Shown here in pieces: positions 8,302-17,064 of a stretch of DNA of 60,637 bases (position 1 is the first letter of the stretch; each line of letters starts with the position of its first letter). Under the pieces are notes generated by a model. The model ran no database searches. It was not told where the DNA came from and saw nothing but the letters and a program-made list of their open reading frames with translations. This stretch comes from DATGIQ01 sp035295665 (GTDB taxonomy: Bacteria > Planctomycetota > Planctomycetia > Gemmatales > Gemmataceae): positions 1 through 60,637 of the forward strand of contig DATGIQ010000114.1 in assembly GCA_035295665.1 (NCBI GenBank), given 5' to 3'. The position numbers and the translations under genes were made by a program.

Positions 8302-9456
8302 CTATTTGCTGGCCGGCTCCACGGCTACGATCGAGACCGTAGGCTGCGACAAATCCAGAAGGATCGGATCGGACGTCTGCGCCATGCCGACATTTCCCGC
8401 CAGGTCCACCGCTTCGACTCGCAACACGAAGCGGGGCGGCACTCCCGACGGCAATTGCCAAGCGTAGACGCCGGTATTCTCGATGTTGGAGGCGATCGTC
8501 ATCCACGGTCCCGCGACCTGCTCCGCATAGGCGATCGAGATGGGCCGCTGGCCCAAGTTCGTATCGGTGGCCTTCCAGCAAATGCTGAGGTGCTGGCTGT
8601 CGCCCACGAGGCCCGGTTGCACATCGAGCAGCTTGACCACGGGCTTGGTCACATCGACCTCGACCCAAATCTGTGGTTGCTCCCCCGGAGCCGGTGGCCG
8701 TTTTCCGAGACCTACTCCATTCCGCGCCACCAGGGTAAACCCGTAGAGCCCTTCGTCCTTCAAATCCACGACGAAAGGAGGACGCGGCCTGGTGATCGTA
8801 TCCGACTTTTCCCATTTCTTGCCGTCCTGGGTGTACCACAACTCGACCGTGGAGACGCCCGAAGGACCGACATCTTTGATTTCATAATTGAGGTTGATGC
8901 GCTTGGTGTTGACCATGCGTACCGCCGTCGCGGTCGGCCTCGGTGCAGGAGCCTCAACCGGCGCCGGCTGGACCACGGGGGCTAGCGCTGCCGCGCCATT
9001 GATCATCAACGGAAGCTTCACATCGTTGCCGCCCACCGCGTTGGCGGGGGGGGGAGCAACAGCCGGCGGTTCGGCGGCTTTCGCTTCCAGAGCGGCCAGA
9101 GCCTGTTCGATTCCGGTCGCCGGCGGCAGTGGACGCGGTGGATCTGGGGGAGAGGCCCGCACGACGCGGATGGCGCCCCGATCACCGGGCAGATCCGTAC
9201 TGACGGAGAGGGAGGTCGCCTTGATTTCCGAAGAGACGCCCTTCTCACCGCGTGAACTGTCTCTGGCCCCCTCAGAGCTGATTGCTACGGCGGCGAACAG
9301 CTCTGCCGGCTTCTTGGTCGAGGATGACGACGAAGATGGTTGGTTGGCATCCCCCTTGACTTGATCCACATGGGCGAGCTGATCGCTCCCCTTGTTTAGC
9401 GATACGCAGCCGCTGATCACGGCCAACAGCGCCAACATCCCTGCGACCCACTTCAT
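8302..9456 (-). CDS. Lipoprotein with Ig/fibronectin-like repeats
   Basis: 384-aa predicted lipoprotein. Hydrophobic residues 4-16 end in the lipobox VISGC with Cys17. A Ser-rich and then Pro/Ala-rich linker (about 40-170) leads to two or three beta-rich repeats. These have patterns such as VSTVELWYTQDGKKW and YGFTLVARNGVG, seen in Ig-like extracellular modules of planctomycetes. It probably sits in the envelope and binds or spans wall components; the partner is unknown. GGAGGTG precedes ATG 9456. It is convergent with the pilin gene. Confidence 0.78.
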   Translation of the reverse strand: MKWVAGMLALLAVISGCVSLNKGSDQLAHVDQVKGDANQPSSSSSSTKKPAELFAAVAISSEGARDSSRGEKGVSSEIKATSLSVSTDLPGDRGAIRVVRASPPDPPRPLPPATGIEQALAALEAKAAEPPAVAPPPANAVGGNDVKLPLMINGAAALAPVVQPAPVEAPAPRPTATAVRMVNTKRINLNYEIKDVGPSGVSTVELWYTQDGKKWEKSDTITRPRPPFVVDLKDEGLYGFTLVARNGVGLGKRPPAPGEQPQIWVEVDVTKPVVKLLDVQPGLVGDSQHLSICWKATDTNLGQRPISIAYAEQVAGPWMTIASNIENTGVYAWQLPSGVPPRFVLRVEAVDLAGNVGMAQTSDPILLDLSQPTVSIVAVEPASK

Positions 9457-9631
9457 CGTTTCACCTCCTGCGGTGATGGCACTCCACCGCGGTTTCTATC
9501 GCGAATTCGAGCATGCAGAAAGGATATTCGGCCAAACCCTGCCCAAATCTTCAGTAAATTCGGCAGTTCTTGCCGTTCTTGCTTATCCGGAAGAACTTGT
9601 CATCCGCGCCGGGGCCACTTGCATCCGTTTG

Positions 9632-9643
9632 TATAATGGGTGC
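9632..9643 (+). promoter_or_regulatory. Perfect TATAAT box six bases before the HAD start codon
   Basis: TATAAT at 9632-9637 is a consensus -10 hexamer. With the usual spacing, transcription would start at or within a base or two of ATG 9644, giving a leaderless mRNA. No ribosome-binding site lies before this ATG. No matching -35 box at standard distance was found; the best TTGTCA at 9597-9602 is too far away. Confidence 0.45.
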
Positions 9644-10321
9644 ATGCAGATTTGCCTGTTTGATATTGATGGCACACTTCTTTCCAGCGGCGGCGCCGGC
9701 AAGGCGGCGATGGAGGCGGCGCTGGAATCGGCGTTTTGCGCCGCCCGTTCGACCGATGGTGTACCCTTCGCCGGCCGAACAGACCGGGCGATCATCCGCG
9801 ATTTATTCCACGCTGGACAAATTGAAGATTCTGCGGACAATCGGGGGCGTTTCCTGGCCGCCTATTTGCGCCATCTACCCGGTTGCCTGGCCGATCACCA
9901 GGGTCAGGTGCTTCCCGGCATCGCAGCGCTCCTCCAGGTGCTCCAGCAGCGCACGGATGTAGTGGTCGGGCTTCTCACCGGAAATATGCGGGATGGTGCT
10001 CGCCTCAAGCTGGGTCACTATGGGCTTTACCACCACTTTGCGTTCGGAGCGTTCGGCGATGAGCACCTAACCCGCGACGAGGTGGCCCAGGAGGCGATCG
10101 TCGCCGTGCGAAACCATGTGCGGCAAAGCGTGGAAAGCGGGCGAATCTGGGTGATTGGGGATACACCTCTCGATGTCCGCTGTGCGCGCTCCATCGGTGC
10201 CCGCGCCGTTGCAGTCGGCACGGGATGGCACACGCTGGACCAGCTCGCCGCCGAGCAGCCAGACCTTCTCTTGCCTGACCTGTCCGACCCCGCGCCGCTG
10301 TTAGCCCTATGGAGCTGCTGA
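9644..10321 (+). CDS. HAD-superfamily phosphatase (phosphoglycolate phosphatase-like)
   Basis: 225-aa cytoplasmic hydrolase. Motif I is FDIDGTLL, with nucleophile Asp7 and acid/base Asp9. Motif II Thr is in GLLTGN, and motif IV is GDTPLDV, with the catalytic acidic residue. An alpha-helical cap of the subfamily I type lies between motifs I and II. Family members dephosphorylate small phosphosugars such as 2-phosphoglycolate; the substrate is not resolved here. The start is chosen because it gives the canonical motif I at the N-terminus and lies just after a TATAAT box. The frame runs further upstream without a ribosome-binding site. Confidence 0.85.
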   Translation: MQICLFDIDGTLLSSGGAGKAAMEAALESAFCAARSTDGVPFAGRTDRAIIRDLFHAGQIEDSADNRGRFLAAYLRHLPGCLADHQGQVLPGIAALLQVLQQRTDVVVGLLTGNMRDGARLKLGHYGLYHHFAFGAFGDEHLTRDEVAQEAIVAVRNHVRQSVESGRIWVIGDTPLDVRCARSIGARAVAVGTGWHTLDQLAAEQPDLLLPDLSDPAPLLALWSC

Positions 10322-10408
10322 ACCATCGCAGGGGCGGAAATCGATCGCTTGCATGCCCGGCTCCTGGGCGGCGAGCGCCCACACTCCTCTTGAGATGCTC
10401 GTCTGGTT

Positions 10409-11806
10409 TCAACGGCGGCGAATCGCACTGGTAACGCGATCGCCGACCTCTAGCTTGACACCGCGATTTTGGATCAGCCGGGCGACGGCTTCGGCCGAGG
10501 TCACGGAGACTACCTCGAGCGAACCGAGGTACTTTGGCTCGGGTTTGAGTCGATAAACCTCCAGCGTATGGCCCTTGCGGAGACCAGCGTCGCTGCCGAT
10601 GCTGAGCGTGACCATGCCGCTCTTTGGGTCCGTGGCCCGGATCGTGCCTTCGATGTCCTGGGGCGGCGGGTTTGCGGTGCCAACTTTGTCTGGCCCGGCG
10701 ACCCAGGTTGGCTGCTCCTTGTCGGCACGCCCCTTCCAAAAATCATGCACCAACGTCGCACCCAAGGGAAGCTGTCCGCGCGTCGTCACGAGGATCCCAT
10801 ATTCACGCACCGCGAAACAAACATCGCCAGCGCGAGTACGCGGCACCTGCCGGTCGGTGAGCGTATCTTCCAAGGCTTGCAGGACGGCCCCGAGGGGAAC
10901 CTGCTGCAAATGGAGAGTCACGTGCATTGACTCCGAAACGCTGCGCGGCAGGGCATTGTGGAAGTTGATTCCCGGTTCTTCGAGGATCTTGAGGACCACA
11001 CTGAGTGGCTGATCGCGAACGTCCACGTTAACGGGAGCGTCGAGCTGCTTGCGGATTTTATCGGCCAGGGCACCCTGTGCGGATTGCCCCGGTGCCAGAA
11101 CGCCCGCTTCAAACCAATTGGCCATGAAGTCGGCATGGCTCTTGTGGAACTGCTGGACCCAATGCAGCATTTTCGACCCCGTGGTATCGTGACAGGCGGT
11201 ACATGAGTCCCCGTGCCCCCACGAGTGGGGATTCCTGACGCCGAAAAGTGCAAAAAAATTCTGCGACGTACTATCTCCGCTGCCGGCGCCGGATTGGCTG
11301 GACGAGTTGCTCTGCGGCGGGCGGCCGAGCAGAAACGGGATCTCGTTCTCCAAGGTGGCGAGCTTGGCCTTTTCCTGGCTCAACTGCGATTGTGCCGCGT
11401 GGACATCCTCCGGATCGACGCGCTCTACGGCTATTTTTTTTTGGATTTGCTGCATGCTTGCCTCGGCAGCCTTCACGGCGGCCCGCTGTGCTTCCAGGGA
11501 ATGGTGAAACGTGGCGAGTTTTTGCAGGGCCTGCAAACGTACGCGATTCAATTCGGCCTCGGCCTCGCGCAGCTTGGCTTCGGAGACGCGGATGTCGGGG
11601 TTATTGGCCAGGGCCTCCGTCAGCATCTGTTCCAACTCCGAAGGCTTTCCATCCTCCGGCTTGGCAGGGGAGCTCTTGGTCGCGGTAGCCGCATGTTCGG
11701 ATCCCGTTGGTGGGGAGGCGGCTTGTTGAGCCTGCCCCAGGACGGCGCCGCAGGCAACCAGCAGCACGATCATACTTGGAACGAACCTAGCCGGCAGATT
11801 TCGCAT
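10409..11806 (-). CDS. Exported coiled-coil/STN-like protein with one CxxCH motif
   Basis: 465-aa protein with a signal peptide (about 8-26). Residues 56-160 form a long amphipathic helix of the outer-membrane-efflux (TolC) repeat type. A single possible haem c site, CTACH, is at 202-206, inside a His-rich region with further His at about 195-225. Residues about 245-320 look like an STN domain (beta-strand, PLSVVLKIL, beta-strand, VPLGAVLQALE). Residues about 365-460 form a beta-rich tail. The start follows GGAGGAG and overlaps the upstream gene's end by 20 bp, which suggests coupled translation. It is the third gene of the ECF operon. Haem attachment is inferred from the motif alone. Confidence 0.72.
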   Translation of the reverse strand: MRNLPARFVPSMIVLLVACGAVLGQAQQAASPPTGSEHAATATKSSPAKPEDGKPSELEQMLTEALANNPDIRVSEAKLREAEAELNRVRLQALQKLATFHHSLEAQRAAVKAAEASMQQIQKKIAVERVDPEDVHAAQSQLSQEKAKLATLENEIPFLLGRPPQSNSSSQSGAGSGDSTSQNFFALFGVRNPHSWGHGDSCTACHDTTGSKMLHWVQQFHKSHADFMANWFEAGVLAPGQSAQGALADKIRKQLDAPVNVDVRDQPLSVVLKILEEPGINFHNALPRSVSESMHVTLHLQQVPLGAVLQALEDTLTDRQVPRTRAGDVCFAVREYGILVTTRGQLPLGATLVHDFWKGRADKEQPTWVAGPDKVGTANPPPQDIEGTIRATDPKSGMVTLSIGSDAGLRKGHTLEVYRLKPEPKYLGSLEVVSVTSAEAVARLIQNRGVKLEVGDRVTSAIRRR

Positions 11807-12374
11807 TGGAATTCTCCTCCTGACGGGCGGTTTTCAGTTGCATGAGTAGCCAATTATCTTCCTTGGACACAGCCCATTCGTGTGGGGAGCCGGCATCGAG
11901 CGATCGGCTGTAACAATGCACGGCCGATTTCCAATCTCCTTCCGCAAGGTACCGGTCCCCAGCACGGCGGTAGAGCAGGGACCGGCTCTCCGGGCAGGAC
12001 TGGGCCATGCGTTCTAACACAAAGGCCGGGATCATTGGACCGCCATCGGAGGGCGAAGCGGCAGTCAGCGGCATCGACAGCGGGCCACCGGGTGCGCTCG
12101 GTTCCGCATGGGCTTGGACGTCCTGGCGGATCACCATTGGCGCGCCGGGTGTCGGCATCGTGCTCAGCCAAACCTTCGTCGTCGCCAATCCGAGTGCATA
12201 GCAGGCAGCCAGAGCCCCGAGATAACCGGCGCGCTTCCAGCGGCGACGCCGATGCAAAAATCTTGCTGTCTGCCTCCAGAGTTGCTGGCGGAACTCCGCG
12301 TGGACGGGTCCCCGGAAACGGGAGTTGAGAAACTTTTCGACCGGATCGTTCGCGGGCCCTTGAAACTCTTCCAT
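11787..12374 (-). CDS. Single-pass membrane protein, candidate anti-sigma/TPR partner
   Basis: 195-aa protein. The first 48 residues are cytoplasmic-like and Arg-rich near the membrane (RRRRWKR). One transmembrane helix spans about 49-66. The outside part ends with a single TPR-like helix pair (about 138-175, ALYRRAGDRYLAEGDW pattern). It lies immediately after the sigma gene, 7 bp downstream, and overlaps the next gene. Position and topology match anti-sigma factors of ECF operons, but no zinc-binding anti-sigma motif is visible, so the role is inference. Confidence 0.65.
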   Translation of the reverse strand: MEEFQGPANDPVEKFLNSRFRGPVHAEFRQQLWRQTARFLHRRRRWKRAGYLGALAACYALGLATTKVWLSTMPTPGAPMVIRQDVQAHAEPSAPGGPLSMPLTAASPSDGGPMIPAFVLERMAQSCPESRSLLYRRAGDRYLAEGDWKSAVHCYSRSLDAGSPHEWAVSKEDNWLLMQLKTARQEENSNAKSAG

Positions 12375-12381
12375 AGTGCCT

Positions 12382-12942
12382 TTACTCCAATATGCTGTAA
12401 ATCTCGCGAAACGCCTGGCGGGCACGAGTCAGGAGCGATTCGATTGCCTTGGGAGTTTCCTTCCAGGTTTCGGCGATTTGGCCCACACTCTGCTGGTCGA
12501 GGTACTTGGCACGCAGGACGGCCTCATACCGTTCGGGTAGCATCGCCAACGCCCGGGCAATCCGTTCGGCCAGGTCGGTGTCCTGGCGGGGTATCGGCAC
12601 GGCCTCCACTCGGGGAACATGGCCGTTCTGCAATGGCACTTCGCTGCCGTGCCGGGCTTTGTCACGAAAACGGTTGCGGAGAATGTTGGCCGCGATTCCG
12701 CGCAACCATCCGGCAAAGCTCCCCTGTTCCGGATCGAAAGATCGGATCCGGCGAACCGCGGTGAGCCAGGTCTCCTGCACGACTTCTTCTGTAAGATCGC
12801 GCAGTCCCGCACACCTCCAAGCCACGTAGGCCGCCAGACCTTCGAAAGATTCCTCATACCAGATTTGCCACGCATGCTGATCGCCCGCCAGGATGGCGTT
12901 CCGCAAGCCGCGTTCCCGCCAGACACGGTCGCTGGGGTTCAT
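12382..12942 (-). CDS. ECF-type sigma factor
   Basis: 186-aa extracytoplasmic-function sigma factor. Region 2 spans about 25-95, with the core-binding stretch LTEEVVQETWLTAVRRI and GSFAGWLRGIAANILRNR. Region 4 spans about 125-182, with LPERYEAVLRAKYLDQQSV and the helix-turn-helix VGQIAETWKETPKAIESLL. It initiates transcription of a regulon that probably includes its own operon. I use ATG 12942, preceded by GGCGGAGC; the frame is open for 32 more codons. The operon continues with a membrane protein and the CxxCH protein. Confidence 0.9.
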   Translation of the reverse strand: MNPSDRVWRERGLRNAILAGDQHAWQIWYEESFEGLAAYVAWRCAGLRDLTEEVVQETWLTAVRRIRSFDPEQGSFAGWLRGIAANILRNRFRDKARHGSEVPLQNGHVPRVEAVPIPRQDTDLAERIARALAMLPERYEAVLRAKYLDQQSVGQIAETWKETPKAIESLLTRARQAFREIYSILE

Positions 12943-13028
12943 GCTCCGCCTCGGCCAGGCCGAATCCGTGGTCCCTGAACTAATTGTCCGTCCCCGCCCA
13001 GATCCTTCGCACGGATCAGAACCATCGT

Positions 13029-13046
13029 AATCCGCCAAACGTTCAT
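13029..13046 (+). repeat. 18-bp direct repeat, left copy (target-site duplication)
   Basis: AATCCGCCAAACGTTCAT at 13029-13046 recurs exactly at 13775-13792. The two copies abut the two ends of the inverted repeats of the insertion element, as expected for a target duplication made on insertion. Confidence 0.85.
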
Positions 13047-13774
13047 GTTGAACTGCATTAGAAATGTCCGGTCTTAGCGCGATAGAAATGTCCTCTTTGC
13101 CATGGGCAAGGAGGAGCCATGTCTATCGCCGTTCGGCCAGGAGACGGGATCGACAGGACCGTTGGGTCAAGGAACTGCGCCTGACGCGCGCCCGGACCTG
13201 TACGCAGCCCAACACGCTGTTGGAGCAGCACTCATTGCCGCAGTGGCAGCAGCGCTTCACGTTGACGCCGGGCCAGGCGCGCGACGCACATCGTGCCTTG
13301 GGAGCCAAACATAACTTGGCAGCCATTCTGAGCATCCAGGCGCGGCGGGTGGTGGCCAACGATTACACGATCCGCTTCCAGAACCGGCTCTACCAAGGCG
13401 GTACGGTCGTCGTCGAATGGCGGCTGGATGGGACGATGGCCATCCGCATGGGCAGCCGATACGTCAACGATTACGAGATCAGCACGCGACGTGAAGCCCT
13501 GGGGATTCCCCCCCAGACCCGGGAGTTTCACGCCTTCGCGGCCGACGCCAGGAGGAGAAGAGACGGCCCCAGCCTCGGGTGAGGAGATAGGGGCTGCTGG
13601 CGTACAGCCGGCCGCCAGGCGCTGGGGTCGCACTCCTGCGGAGCCCTATCCTCGCGGCGGCGGGCAGGATAGCCGAAAAGGTCCGCGCCGTCCAGCCGCA
13701 ACGCATCCGTGGAGACGGTCGTTCAAGGGTCCCATCAAGGGAGCCAGCAGCGGACATTGCTAATGCGGTCTGAC
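13047..13774 (+). mobile_element. Internally deleted IS1202/ISNCY-like element
   Basis: A 728-bp element whose ends are 24-bp imperfect inverted repeats, 13047-13070 and 13751-13774 (18 of 24 positions match, core GCATTAG and AATGTCCG). An 18-bp direct repeat flanks it. A second copy of AGAAATGTCC lies just inside the left end (about 13084-13093). Inside, only parts of a DDE transposase remain, in more than one frame. Full-length elements of this type are about twice as long, so it cannot move by itself but might be mobilised in trans. It separates the ECF sigma gene from the kinase gene. Confidence 0.82.
13064..13760 (+). pseudogene. Transposase remnant (C-terminal part, frameshifted)
   Basis: The frame 13064-13582 encodes about 172 residues. 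Residues 88-145 carry the C-terminal pattern of ISNCY/IS1202-type DDE transposases: RRVVANDYTIRFQNRLYQ, then VVVEWRLDGTMAIR and RYVNDYEI. The expected basic tail HPWRRSFKGP is found in a different frame at about 13707-13740, so at least one frameshift has occurred. The helix-turn-helix and most of the catalytic core are missing. No functional product is expected. Confidence 0.8.
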
Positions 13775-13792
13775 AATCCGCCAAACGTTCAT
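13775..13792 (+). repeat. 18-bp direct repeat, right copy (target-site duplication)
   Basis: An exact copy of the repeat at 13029-13046, directly after the right inverted repeat of the element. Confidence 0.85.
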
Positions 13793-13883
13793 TGCGAGCC
13801 GGGGGGTTGTCCAGTACACTGATGGTACTCTCCGGTAGTGCTACGTGTTCGCGTTTGGGAGGATTCGCCAGAGGACTGCGTGC

Positions 13884-15512
13884 ATGCTTACCGAGTCTGA
13901 AAAACGCGCTGCCGCGTTGGCAGTACATCGGTACGGCGTGGATCGAGAGCGGATTAAGGAAGTGGCTCACCTCGTGCTGCAGGCTCAGGCCCAGGGACGA
14001 GCCATGGATCTGCTCAAGACCCTGGTGCGCCAACAACTCCTCAGCCAATCCCAAGCCGAGGAATTGCGGCAAGTCGTCGATTCCTCGGCAATCGCGCTGC
14101 GATCCAAGGACGCTTTGCGTGCAACCGTTCGGCCGGTCCCTCCCGGGGAGGAGCAATCCCCGAGCCCAGGATCGGTTTCGCCGTCCGGGGCGCGGCTGGA
14201 ATTGCGGCGCTTGGGCCAGTTCCGCATTCTGCGACGACTGGGCGAAGGCGGCATGGGTTCCGTTTACCTGGGTTATCACGAAGAACAAGCCCGCCATGTT
14301 GCCATCAAGGTTCTATCCGATTCCTTGGCCGAAAATCCGTCCTACATCGAGCGGTTCTACCGTGAAGCGAGAAACGTTGCCCGCTTGGACCATCCCAACA
14401 TCGTGCATGGCATCGCCGTCGGAACGGATCAGGCGACGGGAAAGCACTTCATGGTCCTGGAATTCGTGGATGGAACCACTTGCCATGAACTCCTGGAGCG
14501 CTTCGGCCGGCTCTCGGTTGCCGACGCGGTCCACATCATCCTCGATATTGCCCGGGCATTGGAGCATGCCCATTCCCGGAACATCGTGCATCGGGATATC
14601 AAGCCCGATAATATCCTGCTGACCAAGTCCGGCATGGCCAAGCTCGCCGACCTCGGACTGGCCAAACGCACCGACGATGTCAGTCAGCTCACCGCTACGC
14701 GGCAAGGCTTCGGCACACCGAGTTACATGCCGTATGAGCAAGCCCTGGATGCCAAGAAGGCCGACGGACGGAGTGATATCTACGCCCTGGGAGGAACGCT
14801 CTATCACCTCATCACCGGGGAGTTGCCGTTTCCAGGGAACAATCCGGTTGAAGTGTTCGAGAAAAAAGAGATCGGGAGCTTCGTGCCGGCCAGCCAAATC
14901 AATCCCGCAGTGCCGGCCGCGCTGGATAAAATCCTGGCCAAGATGATGGCGCGGTCGCCGCAAGCCCGGTACCAAACGGCGAGCGAATTGATTGTGGCCC
15001 TGGAGCGGTCTAAGTTGGCGGCGCGCATCCCGACGTTTGGCGATGCGGACGCAGCCCTGAAGGATCCCCAATTCCAGGCGCGCGCAGAGGAAACCTTGCA
15101 GCAGACGCGCCTGGATGTCGGCGCTCATGCTCCACAGGCGTCCGTACCCGGAGGGCAAGGCGAACTTTGGTACCTGCGTTTTCGCAACCGCGAAGGGCGC
15201 TGGTGCAAGACACGGGCGACCACGGCGCAAATCGTTCGCCGGCTCCACGAAGGCCGCATGCCGCGCACAACCCTGGCACGCCGCCGGCTTGGAGCTGAGT
15301 TCCTCCCCTTGTGTGCCTATCCGGATTTTCCCTCCCCCAAGCTGGGCGACCGCAATGGCAAATCGGGTCATAAGCCTCGCCGCCTGACGAAAGCCTGCGA
15401 CCTCCGCACAAGCAAATGGGAACGGGTTGGCCGTGCTAAGATTTGGTTTGTCTCGCTGGGACTGGCCTTGCTCGGAGCGGTCAGCATCCTGTGTTTGATG
15501 CTACGGATGTGA
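13884..15512 (+). CDS. Ser/Thr protein kinase with C-terminal membrane anchor
   Basis: 542 aa. An N-terminal helical region (1-105) precedes a PknB-type kinase domain (about 113-375): Gly loop GEGGMG (120-125), catalytic Lys142, HRDIKPDN (Asp238) and metal motif DLG (256-258, in place of DFG). A GYF-like basic module follows (about 430-490, GELWYLRFRNREGRW). One transmembrane helix ends the chain (about 517-540), leaving almost no outside domain. All catalytic residues are present, so it should be active on cytoplasmic targets. The start at ATG 13884 has AGAGGA upstream. The frame is open 13 codons earlier. Confidence 0.9.
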   Translation: MLTESEKRAAALAVHRYGVDRERIKEVAHLVLQAQAQGRAMDLLKTLVRQQLLSQSQAEELRQVVDSSAIALRSKDALRATVRPVPPGEEQSPSPGSVSPSGARLELRRLGQFRILRRLGEGGMGSVYLGYHEEQARHVAIKVLSDSLAENPSYIERFYREARNVARLDHPNIVHGIAVGTDQATGKHFMVLEFVDGTTCHELLERFGRLSVADAVHIILDIARALEHAHSRNIVHRDIKPDNILLTKSGMAKLADLGLAKRTDDVSQLTATRQGFGTPSYMPYEQALDAKKADGRSDIYALGGTLYHLITGELPFPGNNPVEVFEKKEIGSFVPASQINPAVPAALDKILAKMMARSPQARYQTASELIVALERSKLAARIPTFGDADAALKDPQFQARAEETLQQTRLDVGAHAPQASVPGGQGELWYLRFRNREGRWCKTRATTAQIVRRLHEGRMPRTTLARRRLGAEFLPLCAYPDFPSPKLGDRNGKSGHKPRRLTKACDLRTSKWERVGRAKIWFVSLGLALLGAVSILCLMLRM

Positions 15513-15558
15513 GTCACAGCCGATCCTTGGGCGGAGCGTGACCCCGATCCGCCGAGGC

Positions 15559-16569
15559 TCAAGCCATCCGTTCGCTCCGCGGCTCGCGGACCATCAAATG
15601 GTTGACGGCGGCCAACGGGGCTTTGTCCTGATAGAGCACCTGGTAAATCTCGCTCGTGATCGGCATTTCGATCCCCATGCGGGAAGCTTTTTCGTGCACA
15701 CTGCGAGTGGTGTATACGCCCTCGGCCACCATGCTCGTCCCGGCGAGGATCTCCGCCAACTTTTCCCCACGGGCCAGGCGTTCTCCGACCCGGCGGTTGC
15801 GGCCGTGCTGGCTGACGCAGGTCGTGATCAAGTCGCCCAGCCCGGCCAAGCCAAAAAAGGTTTGTTGCTCGGCTCCGAGGGCAACGCCAAAACGGGCCAT
15901 TTCCACCAGGCCGCGGGTGAGCAACGCCGCCTTGGCATTGTCCCCCAGTTCGAGCCCATCGCCAATGCCGGCGGCCAAACCGATGATGTTCTTGAGCGCG
16001 CCGGCTAGCTCGACGCCGATCAAGTCCACGTTGGTATAAACGCGAAACCGTTCCGTGCCAAAGCGCTGCTGGATCCAGCGGACGAGATCGACATCGAAGC
16101 TGGCGGTCACGACCGTGGTCGGACAGCCGCGGCTGACCTCTTCCGCGTGGCTTGGTCCGCTCAAAACCGCGATGCGCCCGCTGCCCAGCACTTGGCGTAC
16201 GATCTCGCTGGGCCGGAGGAACGTCTCGATTTCCATTCCCTTCGCCAGGCTGAGCACCGGCACCTCGGGATGCAAGGCAGGCACGATGCGTAGAAGAGTT
16301 TGCCGAAGATACACGGTCGGAATGGCAGCGACATACAGATCGGCGCCCGCCACCGCCTGGTGAATGTCGGTCGTCAAGGTGACCGACAGGGGAATCGGAA
16401 CCCCCGGAAGCAGGCGCACATTTTCCCGCCGGTCGCGCAAGATCCGGCCGTTTTCTTCGCGCGCGCTCCAGAGCGCCACTTCGTGCTCAGGGTTCTGGGC
16501 GAGCAGAATCGACAGGGTCGTACCCCACGCCCCATCACCAAGGACAGCAAATCGGATTGGCATGGCCAT
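15559..16569 (-). CDS. gpsA: Glycerol-3-phosphate dehydrogenase [NAD(P)+]
   Basis: 336-aa cytoplasmic enzyme that reduces dihydroxyacetone phosphate to sn-glycerol 3-phosphate for phospholipid synthesis. The Rossmann motif GDGAWGTTLS lies at residues 11-20. LSLAKGME and LSGPSHAEE are typical of GpsA. Lys in ELAGALKNIIG and the NDNAKAALLTRG-type segment (here LGDNAKAALLTRGL) complete the active site. Length is normal for the family. Two ATGs (16569 and 16563) are close together with no clear ribosome-binding site, so the start is uncertain by two codons. Confidence 0.96.
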   Translation of the reverse strand: MAMPIRFAVLGDGAWGTTLSILLAQNPEHEVALWSAREENGRILRDRRENVRLLPGVPIPLSVTLTTDIHQAVAGADLYVAAIPTVYLRQTLLRIVPALHPEVPVLSLAKGMEIETFLRPSEIVRQVLGSGRIAVLSGPSHAEEVSRGCPTTVVTASFDVDLVRWIQQRFGTERFRVYTNVDLIGVELAGALKNIIGLAAGIGDGLELGDNAKAALLTRGLVEMARFGVALGAEQQTFFGLAGLGDLITTCVSQHGRNRRVGERLARGEKLAEILAGTSMVAEGVYTTRSVHEKASRMGIEMPITSEIYQVLYQDKAPLAAVNHLMVREPRSERMA

Positions 16570-16611
16570 GCGGATGCTGGAAACCAGTCAATTCGCATCA
16601 CGGATTCCGGA

Positions 16612-16626
16612 GCGACGGATTATTAT
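16612..16626 (-). promoter_or_regulatory. Candidate -10 box for gpsA
   Basis: On the minus strand the sequence reads TCTATAATAATC, giving a consensus TATAAT at 16620-16625, about 50 bases before the gpsA start. No clear -35 box is seen 16-18 bases upstream, so only the -10 element is supported. Confidence 0.35.
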
Positions 16627-16818
16627 AGACTTGCGGGAAAATGCCATCCAGTCGTGCGGAGGACGTCCGCAGGAAAGAAGCGATCGGCTTCCGCCAAGAA
16701 AAATCGGAAACTCCGAAGTTGGCGACATAGCTGAGCCGATGGATGATGAGAGGAGTTTTCCGTCTTCTAAGAACGGGGACCATAACGAAAACGCTGCCGC
16801 GCGGACGGAGGAATTGGA

Positions 16819-17043
16819 ATGGCTGTGCAACTTCGTGTGTACCCCGCATCGCAAGAGGATCCCGGCGCAGATCGGCCAGCGCCGACGGTCGGGGTTCGTT
16901 TGCGCGACCTGCTGCCACTGGTCGCCATGGCGCAGCGGCACAATTATCTTTGGCTGCAAGATTTCTTGGAGGACGAAGTCCGCGTGACGGCGGATCTCTA
17001 CGAAGTCCTGCGGACATTTCGCAGCTATCGGCCATCGGCGTGA
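16819..17043 (+). CDS. Hypothetical protein, 74 aa
   Basis: Small soluble protein with no recognised domain. It has a strong GGAGGAAT ribosome-binding site (16807-16814) before ATG 16819. The C-terminal half (RHNYLWLQDFLEDEV, then ADLYEVLRTFRSYRP) looks like two amphipathic helices. It is divergent from gpsA and convergent with the 17065 gene. Confidence 0.6.
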   Translation: MAVQLRVYPASQEDPGADRPAPTVGVRLRDLLPLVAMAQRHNYLWLQDFLEDEVRVTADLYEVLRTFRSYRPSA

Positions 17044-17064
17044 ACGGGGATAGCCAGAAGCCGC

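Noticed and set aside
13428..13763. 111-codon frame in the insertion element
   Set aside because: It is a second frame of the broken transposase; only its tail (HPWRRSFK) is meaningful. Not a separate gene.
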